A stretch of 64,000 nt of DNA, taken from positions 62,001 through 126,000 of the forward strand of contig NZ_CP053443.1 in assembly GCF_000769405.2 (NCBI RefSeq). Reading direction: 5' to 3'. Positions 15,750 through 29,658 of the stretch are shown piece by piece. The DNA is from Rhizobium brockwellii (GTDB lineage: Bacteria; Pseudomonadota; Alphaproteobacteria; Rhizobiales; Rhizobiaceae). The first letter of the stretch is position 1; every line of letters begins with the position of its first letter. The notes under the pieces are model-generated. The model saw only the letters and a list, made by a program, of their open reading frames with translations. It did no database searches and had not been told where the DNA came from. Made by a program: the position numbers and the translations under genes.

Positions 15750-17614
15750 CAATCCTTCTCCTTCACAACGCTGACGACGAGTTGGTTCTCCGAGACCCTG
15801 ATACCCGGGGAAACCTGCAATTTTTCGACGATTCCGTCGAAGGGCGCACGCAGCGAATGTTCCATTTTCATCGCTTCGACCGTCAGCAGGCGGTCGCCCC
15901 TGGCGACACGATCGCCTTCGGCGACATCCACCGAAATGACGAGGCCGGGCATGGGTGACAGGATCGCGCCATCGCCGGCGCCCTGACTTGCCTCGACTTC
16001 GCTGGCAACGGGCAGACTAATCGGCCAGGCATTGCCGGCGTCGAAAAGCACCGTCGTTTCACCGATCGTGACGGTCTTTGCCGCAAGATTCGGACGTGAT
16101 TGGCCCCAAAGGAGGTGATCGCCGATACGGATGCGCACCCTCTTGTCATCCGCGCCGGCGATGCGGAACCCGGTGAGCGCGGACCAGGGATCACCATCCG
16201 TATTTCTTGAAAGCACGGTGGCCGCGGTGTCGATCGCGATTTCGCTCGGTTCCGTCGTCACCAGGCTATCTCCGTGGCGGTCGAGAAAGCCGGTATCGAT
16301 CCGAGCTGCGCGAAAATCCGGATCGACGGCGATGCGGGCAAGCAGGCCGGCATTGGATTTGACCGGCCAGACCTCGATACCTGCGCAGGCGGCTGCGAGC
16401 TTCGAAAGTGCGGCCTCGCGGTTCGGCCCATGGGCAATGATCTTGGCTATCATCGGATCGTAGAAGGCGGTGATGTCATCCCCTTGCTCGACGCCGCTAT
16501 CGACACGGACGGACCCCGGCAGGCTGAGATGTTCAAGCCGGCCGATCGAGGGCAGATAGCCGGCGGCAGGATTTTCGGCATAGAGCCGGGCTTCGAAGGC
16601 CCCGCCATTCATGGCGATCTCATCCTGCATTTTCGGCAAGGGTTCGCCGCTAGCGACCTTCAGCTGCCAGAGCACCAGATCTTCGCCAGTAATTGCCTCG
16701 GTGACGGGGTGTTCGACCTGCAGCCGCGTATTCATCTCCATGAACCAGATACGATCGGGACGTAGTCCCTCGGAGGCATCGGCAATGAATTCGATGGTGC
16801 CCGCGCCGACATAGTTCACCGCCTTTGCGGCCTTGACGGAGGCGTCGCAGATTGCCGCGCGTGTCGCGGCATCGAGGCCCGGGGCAGGGGCTTCTTCGAT
16901 CACCTTCTGGTGTCGGCGTTGCAGCGAGCAGTCGCGTTCGAAGAGATGTACGCAATTGCCGAACGTGTCTGCAAAGACCTGCACCTCGATATGCCGCGGA
17001 TTGCTGATGTATCGTTCGATCAGTACGCGGTCATCGCCGAAGGAGGCGGCCGCTTCGCGGCGGCAGGAGGCGAGAAACTCGGCGAAATCCTCAGGCCGGT
17101 CGACGCGGCGCATGCCCTTGCCGCCGCCGCCGGCAACCGCCTTGATGAGTACGGGATAACCCGTCGCCTCCGCTCCACTGGCCAACCTCTCTTCGCTCTG
17201 GTCCGCGCCCATATAGCCGGGGGTCACGGGCACATCTGATGCCTGCATCAATTCCTTCGCGGCATCTTTGAGGCCCATGGCGCGGATGGCCGCGGGCGGC
17301 GCGCCGACCCAGATGATGCCGGCCTTTTCCACCGCTTCGGCAAACTCGGCATTTTCCGAAAGGAAACCGTAGCCGGGATGGATCGCGGCAGCGCCGGTTT
17401 TCTGGGCGGCCTCGAGGATGCGGGTCTGCGAGAGATAGCTTTCGTGGGCCGGCGAGGAGCCGATGGCGATCACCTCGTCCGCCTCCCTTACGAAGGGCAA
17501 GCCGGCATCGGCCTCGGAATAGACGGCAATGGTGCGGATGCCGAGCATCTTGGCGGTGCGGATGATGCGGCGGGCGATTTCGCCCCTATTGGCAATGAGA
17601 AGACTTTCCATCAT
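15749..17614 (-). CDS. mccA: 3-methylcrotonyl-CoA carboxylase, biotin-carrying alpha subunit
   Basis: 621 residues. Biotin carboxylase domain (about 1-445) starting with [18 protein letters not shown], with the ATP-grasp glycine-rich loop [10 protein letters not shown] and the [14 protein letters not shown] catalytic segment; a middle domain; and a C-terminal biotinyl domain with the biotin Lys in [10 protein letters not shown]. It carboxylates its own biotin, which the beta subunit uses to convert 3-methylcrotonyl-CoA to 3-methylglutaconyl-CoA in leucine breakdown. The gene for the beta subunit lies directly upstream (7 nt gap) and isovaleryl-CoA dehydrogenase before that, which favours methylcrotonyl-CoA over propionyl- or geranyl-CoA. 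The stop overlaps the MaoC start. Confidence 0.93.
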   Translation of the reverse strand: MMESLLIANRGEIARRIIRTAKMLGIRTIAVYSEADAGLPFVREADEVIAIGSSPAHESYLSQTRILEAAQKTGAAAIHPGYGFLSENAEFAEAVEKAGIIWVGAPPAAIRAMGLKDAAKELMQASDVPVTPGYMGADQSEERLASGAEATGYPVLIKAVAGGGGKGMRRVDRPEDFAEFLASCRREAAASFGDDRVLIERYISNPRHIEVQVFADTFGNCVHLFERDCSLQRRHQKVIEEAPAPGLDAATRAAICDASVKAAKAVNYVGAGTIEFIADASEGLRPDRIWFMEMNTRLQVEHPVTEAITGEDLVLWQLKVASGEPLPKMQDEIAMNGGAFEARLYAENPAAGYLPSIGRLEHLSLPGSVRVDSGVEQGDDITAFYDPMIAKIIAHGPNREAALSKLAAACAGIEVWPVKSNAGLLARIAVDPDFRAARIDTGFLDRHGDSLVTTEPSEIAIDTAATVLSRNTDGDPWSALTGFRIAGADDKRVRIRIGDHLLWGQSRPNLAAKTVTIGETTVLFDAGNAWPISLPVASEVEASQGAGDGAILSPMPGLVISVDVAEGDRVARGDRLLTVEAMKMEHSLRAPFDGIVEKLQVSPGIRVSENQLVVSVVKEKD

Positions 17615-17621
17615 CGGGGCC

Positions 17622-19238
17622 TCACATCCTGAACAGGCCGAAGCGCGGCCCTTTCGGGATCGGCGCGTTCAGGCAGGCGGAAAAGGCAAGGCCCAGCACA
17701 TCCCGCGTTTGGCGTGGATCGATGATGCCGTCGTCCCAGAGGCGGGCGGTGGCATAATAGGGGTTGCCCTCGGCCTCGTAGCCCGCGCGGATCGGCGCCT
17801 TGAAGGCTTCCTCCTCTTCAATAGGCCAATTCTGACCGCGCGCCTCCATGGAGTCTCGGCGTATGGTGGCAAGCACAGAGGCCGCCTGTTCGCCGCCCAT
17901 CACGCTGATGCGGCTGTTCGGCCAGGTGAAGAGAAAGCGCGGGCGATAGGCGCGGCCGCACATGCCGTAATTGCCGGCGCCGAAGCTGCCGCCGATGATG
18001 ACGGTGACCTTCGGCACGGTAGCGGTTGCAACAGCCGTCACCAGCTTTGCCCCATCCTTGGCGATACCGCCGGCCTCATAGCGGCCGCCGACCATGAAAC
18101 CGGAAATGTTCTGCAGAAACAGCAAAGGTATACGGCGTTGGCAGGCGAGCTCGATGAAATGTGCGCCCTTCAACGCGCTTTCGGAGAAGAGAACACCATT
18201 GTTGGCGATGACGGCGACGGGCATGCCCCATATGCGGGCGAAGCCGCAGACCAGCGTGGTGCCGTAGAGCGGCTTGAACTCATGCAGTTCCGAACCATCG
18301 ACGATCCGGCCGATGACCTCGCGCACATCATAGGGCGAGCGCACATCATCCGGGATGAGGCCGCAGAGATCCTCGGCATCGAGTTTCGGCGGCTGTGGCT
18401 GCTTGAGGTCGATATCGACTAATTTCACACTGTTGAGAGTGGCTGCGATATCGCGAACGAGTAGCAGCGCATGTTCGTCGTTTTCGGCGACATGATCGAC
18501 GACGCCGGAGCGGCGGCCATGGGTTTCGGCGCCGCCGAGCTCTTCGGCCGAGATGATCTCGCCGGTCGCGGCCTTCACCAGCGGCGGACCGGCCAGGAAG
18601 ATCGTGCCCTGATTGCGCACGATCACCGTTTCGTCGGACATGGCGGGCACATAGGCGCCGCCTGCAGTGCAGCTTCCCATGACGCAGGCGATCTGCGGAA
18701 TGCCTTCGGCCGACATCTGGGCCTGGTTGTAGAAGATCGCGCCGAAATGGTCGCGGTCGGGAAAGACTTCGGCCTGATGCGGAAGATTGGCGCCGCCGCT
18801 ATCGACCAGATAGAGGCAGGGCAACCGGTTCTGCATGGCGATCTCCTGCGCCCGCAGATGTTTCTTCACCGTCATCGGGAAATAGGCGCCGCCCTTCACC
18901 GTCGCGTCATTGGCGACGATCATCACCTCGCGGCCGGAAACGCGGCCGATGCCGGTAATGATGCCGGCGCCGGGCGCCTCGTCATCATACATGCCGTTGG
19001 CCGCCAGCGTGCCGATCTCCAGGAACGGGCTGCCGGCATCGAGCAAAAGCTGGATGCGGTCGCGTGGCAGCAGCTTGCCCTTGCCGGTGTGGCGCTCGCG
19101 TGCTGTCTGCGATCCACCCTCGCGCGCTTTCGCCGAACGGCCGCGGAGTTCGTCGATAAGCGCCTTGTTCTTGCTGGCATTGGCCTTGAAGCTGTCGCTG
19201 TCGCGGTCGCGGTCGATCGCAGTCGAAATCACCGTCAT
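17622..19238 (-). CDS. mccB: 3-methylcrotonyl-CoA carboxylase, beta (carboxyltransferase) subunit
   Basis: 538 residues of acyl-CoA carboxyltransferase type, with N- and C-terminal crotonase-fold halves. [19 protein letters not shown] and the C-terminal [20 protein letters not shown] and [16 protein letters not shown] are signature segments of methylcrotonyl-CoA carboxylase beta chains. It transfers the carboxyl group from biotin on MccA to 3-methylcrotonyl-CoA. The ATG overlaps the stop of the isovaleryl-CoA dehydrogenase gene (ATGA). Operon order dehydrogenase, beta, alpha follows the leucine (liu) pathway. Confidence 0.94.
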   Translation of the reverse strand: MTVISTAIDRDRDSDSFKANASKNKALIDELRGRSAKAREGGSQTARERHTGKGKLLPRDRIQLLLDAGSPFLEIGTLAANGMYDDEAPGAGIITGIGRVSGREVMIVANDATVKGGAYFPMTVKKHLRAQEIAMQNRLPCLYLVDSGGANLPHQAEVFPDRDHFGAIFYNQAQMSAEGIPQIACVMGSCTAGGAYVPAMSDETVIVRNQGTIFLAGPPLVKAATGEIISAEELGGAETHGRRSGVVDHVAENDEHALLLVRDIAATLNSVKLVDIDLKQPQPPKLDAEDLCGLIPDDVRSPYDVREVIGRIVDGSELHEFKPLYGTTLVCGFARIWGMPVAVIANNGVLFSESALKGAHFIELACQRRIPLLFLQNISGFMVGGRYEAGGIAKDGAKLVTAVATATVPKVTVIIGGSFGAGNYGMCGRAYRPRFLFTWPNSRISVMGGEQAASVLATIRRDSMEARGQNWPIEEEEAFKAPIRAGYEAEGNPYYATARLWDDGIIDPRQTRDVLGLAFSACLNAPIPKGPRFGLFRM

Positions 19239-20380
19239 GACGCAATGAGCTCCCGGCCGATCAGGTAGCGGCGGATCTCATTGGTGCCGGCGCCGATATC
19301 GTAAAGCTTGGCGTCGCGCAAAAAGCGCTCGACCGGCCACTCCTTGGTATAGCCGGCGCCGCCGAGCGCCTGGATCGCCTCCAGCGAGACCTTCACGGCA
19401 TTCTCGCTGGCAAAGAGGATCGCAGCAGCTGCATCGGTGCGCGTCGCGCGGCCGGCGTCGCAGGCGCGAGCGACGGTATAGACATAGGCGCGCGCCGAAT
19501 TCAGCGCCACATACATATCGGCGATCTTGCCTTGCATCAGCTGGAAATCGCCGATCGCTTTGCCGAATTGCTTGCGGTCGCGCACATAGGGCAGCACGAC
19601 ATCGAGGCAGGCCTGCATGATGCCGAGCGGGCCGGCGGCAAGCACGGCGCGCTCGTAATCGAGACCGGACATCAGGATCTTCACACCTTCTCCCTCCCGG
19701 CCCATCAGCGCCTCGGCCGGCACCGCGCAATCCTCGAAGACCAGTTCGGCCGTATCGCTGCCGCGCATGCCGAGCTTGGAGAGCTTCTTGGAGACGCTGA
19801 AACCCGGCAGGCCCCTTTCGATGATCAAGGCGGAAATGCCTTTCGGGCCGGCTGCGGGATCGGTTTTGGCATAGACAACAAGCACATCGGCATGCGGCGC
19901 ATTGGTGATCCAGAACTTGGTGCCGTTCAGAACATAGCGGTCGCCTTTTTTCTCGGCACGCAACCGCATGGAGACAACATCGGAACCGGCGCCGACCTCC
20001 GACATAGCGAGCGAACCGACATGTTCGCCGGAGATCAGCTTCGGCAGATAGCGGCGCTTCTGCTCCGGTGAGGCCCAGCGGCGGATCTGGTTGACGCAGA
20101 GATTGGAATGGGCGCCGTAACTGAGCCCCACGGAGGCCGAGGCGCGCGAAACTTCCTCCATGGCGACGACATGCTCGAGATAACCGAGACCGGCGCCACC
20201 GAATTCTTCCTCGACGGTGATCCCATGCAGGCCGAGCGCACCCATCTCGGGCCAGAGCTGGCGTGGAAACGTGTTGCTTTCGTCGATCTCCACAGCCAGT
20301 GGAGCAATATGATCGGCGGCAAACCGCGCCGTCGTTTCACGGATCGCGTCCGCGGTTTCGCCGAGCGAAAAATCAAACAT
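19235..20380 (-). CDS. ivd: Isovaleryl-CoA dehydrogenase
   Basis: 381 residues of acyl-CoA dehydrogenase fold. The catalytic Glu sits in the [14 protein letters not shown] segment, the placement specific to isovaleryl-CoA dehydrogenases, and the C-terminus has [19 protein letters not shown]. It oxidises isovaleryl-CoA to 3-methylcrotonyl-CoA with FAD, passing electrons to ETF. The start at 20380 has a strong GGGAGGAG site; the open frame extends upstream to 20569 without one. First enzyme gene of the minus-strand leucine operon and substrate source for the two carboxylase subunits downstream. The AraC-type regulator gene ends 43 bp upstream on the same strand. Confidence 0.94.
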   Translation of the reverse strand: MFDFSLGETADAIRETTARFAADHIAPLAVEIDESNTFPRQLWPEMGALGLHGITVEEEFGGAGLGYLEHVVAMEEVSRASASVGLSYGAHSNLCVNQIRRWASPEQKRRYLPKLISGEHVGSLAMSEVGAGSDVVSMRLRAEKKGDRYVLNGTKFWITNAPHADVLVVYAKTDPAAGPKGISALIIERGLPGFSVSKKLSKLGMRGSDTAELVFEDCAVPAEALMGREGEGVKILMSGLDYERAVLAAGPLGIMQACLDVVLPYVRDRKQFGKAIGDFQLMQGKIADMYVALNSARAYVYTVARACDAGRATRTDAAAAILFASENAVKVSLEAIQALGGAGYTKEWPVERFLRDAKLYDIGAGTNEIRRYLIGRELIAS

Positions 20381-20423
20381 GGCACTCCTCCCGCTGAAAT
20401 ATGTAGCGCGGGTTGCGGCAGGG

Positions 20424-21458
20424 TCAAAGTGCTCTTGATTGTGATGGCTCATCCAATTGCGAGAGAGCCTCCTCCCGGCGAAAGGCTTCCGGACTCTTAT
20501 CCATCCATTTCCGGAAGGCCCGGAAGAATGCGCTCGGCTCGGAATAGCCGAGCTGCACGGCAATCTCACCGATGGTCATCGACGTGTTCAGCAGCAGTTC
20601 GACGGCGAGATCCCGGCGGATATCGTCCTTGATGGCGGCATAGCTTTGTCCCTCGTCATGCAGACGGTGGCGGAGCGTGGAGGGCGGCATGCGCATATCG
20701 GCGGCAAGCTCGGCAAAACTCCGCCACATGGCAGGCGTTGCCTGGTTCAAGCGCCGGCGGACGGCGGCGGCGATGCCGGCATCATAGCGGTAGCGCACCA
20801 GAATATTGGCGGGCGCGCCGCGTAGGAACTGTTTGAGCGCCTGTTCGCTGCGCGCCACCGGCAGGTCGAGCAAGGCGCTGTCGAAGCCGAGCCGGCTGAT
20901 GGCTTGCGAGAAACGCACCGGGGCGCCGAAGAAGAGCCGGTAGTCGGCCCCTTGTCTGGGTTCCGCGCAGCGGAAATCGACGAGCCGGATCGGAATGCGC
21001 CGGCCGACCAGCCAGCAGATGATGCCATGCAGGATGATCCAATAGGTGCGGTAGGCGAAGGCCGAACGCGGGCCGCCGGCATCGCTGAGCTCGATCTCGG
21101 CCAGACCGTCGCGGATGACGAGCCGCCCCCGGGGGTCGTCGAGCACGACATCGAGGAAGCGCAGCGCCCGGCGGAGCGCTTGACCCAGCGTCGGCGCATG
21201 CAGCACAGAGTGGCAGAGCAGCGTGAAGCTGCCGCTGCGCATCGGCCGTGCGCCCATGCCGAAGAATTCATCGTCGAGCTCGGCGGCGATCGCCAGCCAG
21301 AGCGCGCCATAGGTCTCTGCCGAAACCGGCTGATCGACTGGGGATGCCAGGCCGACGCGGGCAAGGACCGGCGCCGTCGGCTTGCCGAGCCGCCGCAGGC
21401 TGTCGAGTGCCTCCTCGACGAAGCCCGGCGCGATCATGCGTCGCTCGATCTCGGCCAT
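20424..21458 (-). CDS. AraC-family transcriptional regulator with arabinose-binding-type N-terminal domain
   Basis: 344 residues. The N-terminal ~230 residues are of the OruR/ArgR-like sensory type ([20 protein letters not shown] is characteristic) and the C-terminal ~100 residues form the double helix-turn-helix of AraC proteins ([20 protein letters not shown], then [13 protein letters not shown]). The start at 21458 follows GAGG; an alternative ATG at 21509 lacks a ribosome site. It lies between the leucine operon and the divergent thiolase/bkd cluster and is the obvious candidate to regulate one or both. The inducer is unknown; a branched acyl-CoA or oxoacid would fit. Confidence 0.88.
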   Translation of the reverse strand: MAEIERRMIAPGFVEEALDSLRRLGKPTAPVLARVGLASPVDQPVSAETYGALWLAIAAELDDEFFGMGARPMRSGSFTLLCHSVLHAPTLGQALRRALRFLDVVLDDPRGRLVIRDGLAEIELSDAGGPRSAFAYRTYWIILHGIICWLVGRRIPIRLVDFRCAEPRQGADYRLFFGAPVRFSQAISRLGFDSALLDLPVARSEQALKQFLRGAPANILVRYRYDAGIAAAVRRRLNQATPAMWRSFAELAADMRMPPSTLRHRLHDEGQSYAAIKDDIRRDLAVELLLNTSMTIGEIAVQLGYSEPSAFFRAFRKWMDKSPEAFRREEALSQLDEPSQSRAL

Positions 21459-21591
21459 TCTATCCTCGCTATGGCAAAACTGGCCGAAATTATGGAGCAG
21501 TTCTGTCATCGCTTGCAATAGGTGGAGCGAATAGAATCGTATCAGTCGGTTGCGCTTGGAGGGGGCGCGGTCGGCAGGGAGGAAGAGATTC

Positions 21592-22359
21592 ATGCTGATC
21601 CGTGGAGCAAGTTTCATCGTGACCGGCGGCGGCTCCGGCTTGGGTGCGGCAACAGTGCGCGCGCTCGTGGAGGCCGGCGGACGGGTGACTATCGCCGATC
21701 TCAACGCGGAAGCCGGTCAGGAAATCGCCCGGGAATTCGGAAGCGATGCCCGCTTCGTCAAGGCCGATGTGACCGATGGCGAGGAGGGGGCGGCGGTGGT
21801 TGCCGCTGCCGTCGAAGCCTTTGGCAGCCTGCGCGGATTGGTGAACTGCGCAGGCGTCGCACCGGCCGAAAAGGTGATCGGCCGCGACGGACCGCACCGG
21901 CTGGAGAGTTTTGCCCGCACCGTCGGCATCAATCTCATCGGTACCTTCAACATGATCCGGCTGGCCGCCGCAGCGATCCACACGATCGAGCCGGATGCGG
22001 AAGGCGAACGCGGTGTCATCGTCAATACGGCCTCGGTTGCCGCCTTCGATGGTCAGATCGGCCAGGCAGCCTATGCCGCCTCCAAGGGCGGGGTGGCGGC
22101 GATGACCTTGCCGATCGCCCGCGAGCTTGCCCGTCACGGCATTCGCGTCGTGTCGATCGCACCCGGCATTTTCGAAACGCCGATGATGGCTGATATGCCG
22201 GTCGAGGTTCAGGCAGCACTCGGCAAGAGCGTGCCCTTTCCGCCGCGGCTCGGCCGTCCGGCGGAATTCGCCGGGCTGGTGCGTCATAGCTTGGAAAACA
22301 ACATGCTGAACGGCGAGGTCATCCGTCTCGACGGCGCATTGCGGATGGGCGCGCGCTGA
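21592..22359 (+). CDS. Short-chain dehydrogenase, 3-hydroxyacyl-CoA dehydrogenase type II-like
   Basis: 255 residues. The NAD-binding TGGGSGLG (11-18), NCAG and catalytic YAASKGG motifs identify a classical SDR. The C-terminal [20 protein letters not shown] and overall pattern match the HSD17B10/2-methyl-3-hydroxybutyryl-CoA dehydrogenase group, which acts in isoleucine breakdown. The start at 21592 has GGGAGGAAGAG upstream; the open frame reaches 21550. The thiolase that would cleave its 2-methylacetoacetyl-CoA product follows 23 nt downstream, supporting this assignment. Confidence 0.87.
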   Translation: MLIRGASFIVTGGGSGLGAATVRALVEAGGRVTIADLNAEAGQEIAREFGSDARFVKADVTDGEEGAAVVAAAVEAFGSLRGLVNCAGVAPAEKVIGRDGPHRLESFARTVGINLIGTFNMIRLAAAAIHTIEPDAEGERGVIVNTASVAAFDGQIGQAAYAASKGGVAAMTLPIARELARHGIRVVSIAPGIFETPMMADMPVEVQAALGKSVPFPPRLGRPAEFAGLVRHSLENNMLNGEVIRLDGALRMGAR

Positions 22360-22382
22360 GCGCGTTGCCCAGAGGAGGAAAC

Positions 22383-23587
22383 ATGACATTGCAGGATCCC
22401 ATCGTCATCGTCGGTGCGGCGCGCACCCCGATCGGCAGCTTTCAGGGAGAGCTGAAGGAGGCGACGGCGCCGGAACTGGGAGCAACAGCGATCCGCGCGG
22501 CGCTGCAGCGGAGCCGTGTCGAGGCCGAGGCGATCGAGGAGGTCGTCTTCGGCTGTGTGCTGCCGGCGGGGCAGGGACAGGCGCCGGCGCGTCAGGCGGC
22601 GATCCATGCCGGCCTGCCTTTCGCGACCGCGGCCAGCACCGTCAACAAGATGTGCGGCTCGGGCATGAAGGCGGTGATGATGGCGCATGACCTGATCGCC
22701 GCCGGCAGCGCTTCTGTAGCGGTTGCAGGTGGCATGGAAAGCATGACCAATGCGCCCTATCTCCTTGACAAGGCCCGTGGCGGCTACAGGCTCGGTCATG
22801 GGCGTGTCGTGGATCACATGTTCCTCGATGGGCTGGAGGATGCTTATGACAAGGGGCGCTTGATGGGCAGCTTCGCGGAGGATTGCGCCGAGGCCTATCA
22901 GTTCACGCGCGAGGCGCAGGACAACTACGCCATCGCCTCGCTGACGCGGGCGCAGAAGGCGATTGCCGAAGGCTGTTTCGACAGCGAAATCGTGCCGGTC
23001 ACGGTAAAATCGGGTAAAGCCGAGCAGGTGGCGAGCCGCGATGAACAGCCCGGCAAGGCGAAGCTCGACAAGATCCCGACGCTGAAGCCCGCCTTCCGCG
23101 AGGGCGGTACGGTAACTGCCGCCAATTCCAGCTCGATCTCCGATGGCGCGGCAGCCCTTGTGGTGATGCGCCGCTCCGAGGCGGAGCGTCGCGGCCTGAA
23201 GCCGCTCGCCACCATCCTCGGCCACGCCACGCATTCACAGGCACCTAATCTTTTCGCCACGGCGCCGATAGGCGCGCTGCAGAAACTGTCCGATCGCACC
23301 GGCCTGCCGCTGTCGGAGGTCGATCTGTTCGAAATCAACGAGGCTTTCGCCGTCGTTGCCATGGCGGCGATGCGTGACCTCAACCTGCCGCATGAAAAAG
23401 TGAACGTGCATGGCGGCGCCTGCGCGCTCGGCCATCCGATCGGCGCTTCAGGAGCCCGGATTCTGGTGACGCTGCTTGCGGCGCTGGAACGATACGGTCT
23501 GAAGCGCGGCATGGCCGCGCTCTGCATCGGCGGCGGCGAGGCGACGGCTGTCGCCATCGAGCGGCACGAGCGGGGAGGGCGCAATAG

Positions 23588-23591
<4 letters not shown>
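22383..23591 (+). CDS. Acetyl-CoA acyltransferase (thiolase)
   Basis: 402 residues. Nucleophile Cys91 lies in [11 protein letters not shown]; the NEAFA motif, the catalytic His in [16 protein letters not shown] and the C-terminal Cys in LCIGGGEA are all present, so it should be active. Given the neighbouring 3-hydroxyacyl-CoA dehydrogenase and acyl-CoA dehydrogenase, it probably splits 2-methylacetoacetyl-CoA to acetyl-CoA and propionyl-CoA; acetoacetyl-CoA from leucine is another likely substrate. The start at 22383 has GAGGAGG upstream, and the stop overlaps the next gene (ATGA). Confidence 0.92.
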
Positions 23592-26013
<2,422 letters not shown>

Positions 26014-26014
26014 C

Positions 26015-27028
26015 ATGGCCAGGATGACGATGATCGAGGCCGTGCGCAGCGCCATGGACGTGTCGATGGCACGCGACCACAATGTCGTCGTTTTCGGCGA
26101 GGATGTCGGCTATTTCGGCGGTGTCTTTCGCAGCACACAGGGCCTGCAGGCAAAATACGGCAGAACGCGCTGCTTCGATACGCCGATCAGCGAATCCGGC
26201 ATCGTCGGCACGGCAATCGGCATGGCGGCTTACGGGTTGAAGCCCTGCGTCGAAATCCAGTTCGCCGATTACATGTATCCGGCCTATGACCAGCTGACGC
26301 AGGAGGCGGCCCGCATCCGCTACCGTTCCAACGGCGATTTCACCTGCCCGATCGTCGTGCGCATGCCGACCGGCGGCGGCATTTTCGGCGGTCAGACGCA
26401 CAGCCAGAGTCCGGAGGCGCTTTTTACCCATGTTTGCGGGCTGAAGGTGATCGTGCCTTCCAATCCCTATGATGCCAAAGGCCTGCTGATCGCGGCGATC
26501 GAGGATCCCGACCCCGTCATGTTCCTGGAACCGAAGCGGCTCTACAACGGTCCCTTCGACGGCCATCACGAGCGGCCGGTGACGCCCTGGTCGAAACATG
26601 ACCTCGGAGAGGTGCCCGATGGCCACTACACCATTCCGATCGGCAAGGCCGAAGTACGGCGCGCGGGATCGGCGGTGACGGTCGTTGCCTACGGCACCAT
26701 GGTGCATGTGGCGCTTGCCGCGGCTGAGGATGCCGGCATCGATGCCGAGGTGATCGATTTGAGAAGCCTGCTGCCGCTCGATCTCGATACGATCGTCAAA
26801 TCGGTCTCGAAGACGGGGCGCTGCGTCGTCGTGCATGAGGCAACCCTGACCTCCGGCTTCGGCGCGGAGGTGGTGGCGCTGGTGCAGGAGCATTGCTTCT
26901 ATCATCTCGAAGCGCCGGTTGTGCGTGTTGCCGGCTGGGACACGCCCTATCCGCATGCGCAGGAGTGGGACTATTTCCCCGGTCCCGGCCGTGTCGGGCG
27001 GGCGCTTGCCGAAGTTATGGAGGCCTGA
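26015..27028 (+). CDS. bkdA2: Branched-chain 2-oxoacid dehydrogenase E1 component, beta subunit
   Basis: 337 residues of transketolase-like pyrimidine-binding fold. NVVVFGEDVGYFGGVFR and TPISESGIVGTAIGMAAYGL are E1 beta signatures; the C-terminal part includes VVHEATLTSGFGAEV and VAGWDTPYPHAQEWDYFPG. It binds the aminopyrimidine of thiamine diphosphate and pairs with the alpha subunit to form the E1 heterotetramer. It starts one base after the E1 alpha stop, at the ATG giving the conserved MARMTMIEAV N-terminus; the open frame extends upstream to 25904. Confidence 0.96.
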   Translation: MARMTMIEAVRSAMDVSMARDHNVVVFGEDVGYFGGVFRSTQGLQAKYGRTRCFDTPISESGIVGTAIGMAAYGLKPCVEIQFADYMYPAYDQLTQEAARIRYRSNGDFTCPIVVRMPTGGGIFGGQTHSQSPEALFTHVCGLKVIVPSNPYDAKGLLIAAIEDPDPVMFLEPKRLYNGPFDGHHERPVTPWSKHDLGEVPDGHYTIPIGKAEVRRAGSAVTVVAYGTMVHVALAAAEDAGIDAEVIDLRSLLPLDLDTIVKSVSKTGRCVVVHEATLTSGFGAEVVALVQEHCFYHLEAPVVRVAGWDTPYPHAQEWDYFPGPGRVGRALAEVMEA

Positions 27029-27031
27029 GCC

Positions 27032-28255
27032 GTGGGCGAATTCATCATCAAGATGCCTGATGTCGGGGAGGGGGTCGCTGAGGCCGAGATTGTGGAGTGG
27101 CACGTGAAGACGGGAGATCCCGTCCGCGAGGACATGGTGATCGCCGCCGTCATGACCGACAAGGCCACTGTGGAGATTCCGTCTCCTGTGAATGGCACAG
27201 TCACCTGGCTTGCCGGCGAGGTCGGAGACCGTATCGCGGTCAAGGCTCCACTGGTGCGGATCGAGACGGCGGGAGATGGCGGCGAGGCGCAGCCCGTAGG
27301 GATTTCGCAGACGCCGATTGCCGAAACGCCCAAGGCGGAGATTGCAAAACCTGCTCCGGCAGCGCCAACTCCGGCGCCGGCGGAAAAGCCGCTTGCCGCT
27401 CCCTCCGTGCGGCTCTTCGCCAGGGAAAGCGGCGTCGATCTCAGGCAGGTGCAGGGGACAGGGCCGGCCGGGCGTATCCTGCGCGAGGATATCGAACAAT
27501 TCCTAACCCCTGGAACCGCTCCCGCGGCGGTCAAGAACGGTTTTGCCAAGAAGACGGCGACCGAGGAGATCAAGCTGACCGGCCTGCGCCGCCGCATCGC
27601 CGAGAAGATGGTGCTTTCCGCCTCGCGCATCCCCCACATCACCTATGTGGAGGAAGTGGATATGTCCGCGCTTGAGGAGTTGCGCGCCACAATGAACGGC
27701 GATCGCAAGCCTGATCATCCGAAGCTGACGGTTCTGCCCTTCCTGATGCGGGCGTTGGTCAAGGCCATTTCCGAACAACCCGACGTCAACGCCACTTTCG
27801 ACGACGATGCCGGCATCATCACGCGCTATAGTGCCGTGCATATCGCCATCGCCACGCAGACGCCGGCCGGTCTGACCGTGCCGGTGGTGCGGCATGCGGA
27901 AGCCCGTGGCATCTGGGATTGCGCCGCCGAGATGAACCGGCTGGCGGAAGCGGCGCGATCGGGTACTGCGACACGCGATGAGCTTTCCGGCTCCACCATC
28001 ACCATCAGTTCGCTGGGTGCGCTTGGCGGCATCGTCTCGACACCCATCATCAATCGTCCCGAAGTGGCGATCATCGGCGTCAACAAGATCGCCACGCGAC
28101 CGGTCTGGGACGGCGCGCAGTTCGTGCCGCGCAAGATGATGAACCTCTCCTCCAGCTTCGATCATCGCATCATCGACGGCTGGGATGCGGCAAACTTCGT
28201 GCAGCGCATCCGCACGCTGCTCGAAACGCCGGCGCTCATTTTTATCGAAGGCTGA
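27032..28255 (+). CDS. bkdB: Branched-chain 2-oxoacid dehydrogenase E2 component (dihydrolipoamide acyltransferase)
   Basis: 407 residues. One N-terminal lipoyl domain with the lipoylated Lys44 in [11 protein letters not shown], a Pro/Ala-rich linker (about 95-130), a peripheral subunit-binding domain ([20 protein letters not shown]), and the catalytic acyltransferase domain ending with [17 protein letters not shown], which contains the active-site His and Asp. The swinging lipoyl arm takes acyl groups from E1 to CoA. GTG start three bases after the E1 beta stop; ATGs further in would cut the lipoyl domain. Confidence 0.95.
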   Translation: MGEFIIKMPDVGEGVAEAEIVEWHVKTGDPVREDMVIAAVMTDKATVEIPSPVNGTVTWLAGEVGDRIAVKAPLVRIETAGDGGEAQPVGISQTPIAETPKAEIAKPAPAAPTPAPAEKPLAAPSVRLFARESGVDLRQVQGTGPAGRILREDIEQFLTPGTAPAAVKNGFAKKTATEEIKLTGLRRRIAEKMVLSASRIPHITYVEEVDMSALEELRATMNGDRKPDHPKLTVLPFLMRALVKAISEQPDVNATFDDDAGIITRYSAVHIAIATQTPAGLTVPVVRHAEARGIWDCAAEMNRLAEAARSGTATRDELSGSTITISSLGALGGIVSTPIINRPEVAIIGVNKIATRPVWDGAQFVPRKMMNLSSSFDHRIIDGWDAANFVQRIRTLLETPALIFIEG

Positions 28256-28260
28256 GATCC

Positions 28261-29658
28261 ATGAAAGAGATCGTCTGCAAGCTCCTCGTCATCGGCGCCG
28301 GTCCGGGCGGTTATGTCTGCGCCATTCGCGCCGGGCAGCTCGGCATCGATACCGTCATCGTCGAAGCCGGCAAGCCGGGCGGCACCTGCCTGACGGTCGG
28401 CTGCATTCCCTCCAAGGCGTTGATCCATGCGGCCGAGGAATTCGACGCGACGCAAAAGATGCTTGCCGGCAAGAACCCGATGGGCATCCGCGTCGAAGGC
28501 GCCTCGATCGATCTCGGCAGGACGATTGCCTGGAAGGACGGGATCGTCGGCCGGTTGACGACCGGTGTTTCGGCGCTGCTGCAGAGGGCGCGCGTCAAGA
28601 TCGTCCACGGCCGCGCCCACTTCCGCGACGGCAAGACGGTGGAGGTGGAGACGGAAGTTGGCCAGCAGATCATCCGCGCCGAGACGGTGGTGATCGCCAC
28701 CGGTTCGGATCCGGTGGAGCTTGCGAACCTGCCTTTCGGCGGCCGCGTCATGTCCTCGACAGAGGCGCTGTCGCTGACGGTGCTGCCGAAAAGGCTCGTC
28801 GTGGTCGGTGGCGGTTATATCGGGCTGGAGCTCGGGACCGCCTTTTCCAAAATGGGGTCTGATGTGACGATCGTCGAGGCGACGCCACAGGTGCTGCCGC
28901 AATATGATACCGAGCTGGTGCGGCCCGTCATGCGCAAGTTGACCGAAGGCGGTATCCGGGTGTTGACAGATGCGAAGGCGATTGGCCTTGCCGACAATGG
29001 AGAGGCATTGATCGTCGAAACGGCTGATGGCCGGCAGCAGACCCTGCCGGCGGACCGCATCCTCGTCACTGTCGGCCGACGCCCAAGAACCGCAGGATCC
29101 GGTCTCGAAGAGCTCGATCTTGATCGTGCCGGCCCATATCTCAGGATCGATGACCGTTGCCGCACGTCGATGCGCGGCATCTACGCGATCGGCGACGTGA
29201 CCGGCGAGCCGATGCTTGCCCATCGGGCCATGGCGCAAGGGGAGATGGTGGCTGAAATCATCGCCGGGAAGAAGCGGGCCTGGGACAAGAGATGCATTCC
29301 CGCCATCTGCTTCACCGATCCGGAGATCGTCAGCGCCGGCCTCTCGCCGGCGGAGGCGAAGGCGCAAGGCTATGAAATTCGCACCGGCCAGTTTCCGTTT
29401 AACGCCAACGGACGGGCAATGACGATGCTGTCCGAAGAAGGATTCGTGCGCGTCGTGGCCCGCGCCGATACCAATCTCCTGCTCGGCCTGCAGGCTGTAG
29501 GGGCGGGGGTCTCCGAACTCTCGGCGGCTTTTGCGTTGGCCATCGAGATGGGTGCACGCCTGGAAGACATCGCCGGCACCATCCACGCGCATCCGACCCG
29601 CAGCGAAGCGGTCATGGAGGCGGCGCTGAAAGCTTTGGGAAGCGCGCTGCATATCTGA
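28261..29658 (+). CDS. lpdV: Dihydrolipoyl dehydrogenase (E3 of the branched-chain complex)
   Basis: 465 residues. FAD-binding VIGAGPGGYVCAIRA, redox-active Cys43/Cys48 in GGTCLTVGCIPSKA, the NAD-binding GGGYIGLELG, and the C-terminal dimer-interface motif HAHPTRSEA with the catalytic His-Glu pair. It re-oxidises dihydrolipoyl groups on E2 with NAD+. Position at the end of the bkd run marks it as the dedicated E3 rather than the pyruvate or 2-oxoglutarate dehydrogenase version. Confidence 0.95.
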   Translation: MKEIVCKLLVIGAGPGGYVCAIRAGQLGIDTVIVEAGKPGGTCLTVGCIPSKALIHAAEEFDATQKMLAGKNPMGIRVEGASIDLGRTIAWKDGIVGRLTTGVSALLQRARVKIVHGRAHFRDGKTVEVETEVGQQIIRAETVVIATGSDPVELANLPFGGRVMSSTEALSLTVLPKRLVVVGGGYIGLELGTAFSKMGSDVTIVEATPQVLPQYDTELVRPVMRKLTEGGIRVLTDAKAIGLADNGEALIVETADGRQQTLPADRILVTVGRRPRTAGSGLEELDLDRAGPYLRIDDRCRTSMRGIYAIGDVTGEPMLAHRAMAQGEMVAEIIAGKKRAWDKRCIPAICFTDPEIVSAGLSPAEAKAQGYEIRTGQFPFNANGRAMTMLSEEGFVRVVARADTNLLLGLQAVGAGVSELSAAFALAIEMGARLEDIAGTIHAHPTRSEAVMEAALKALGSALHI

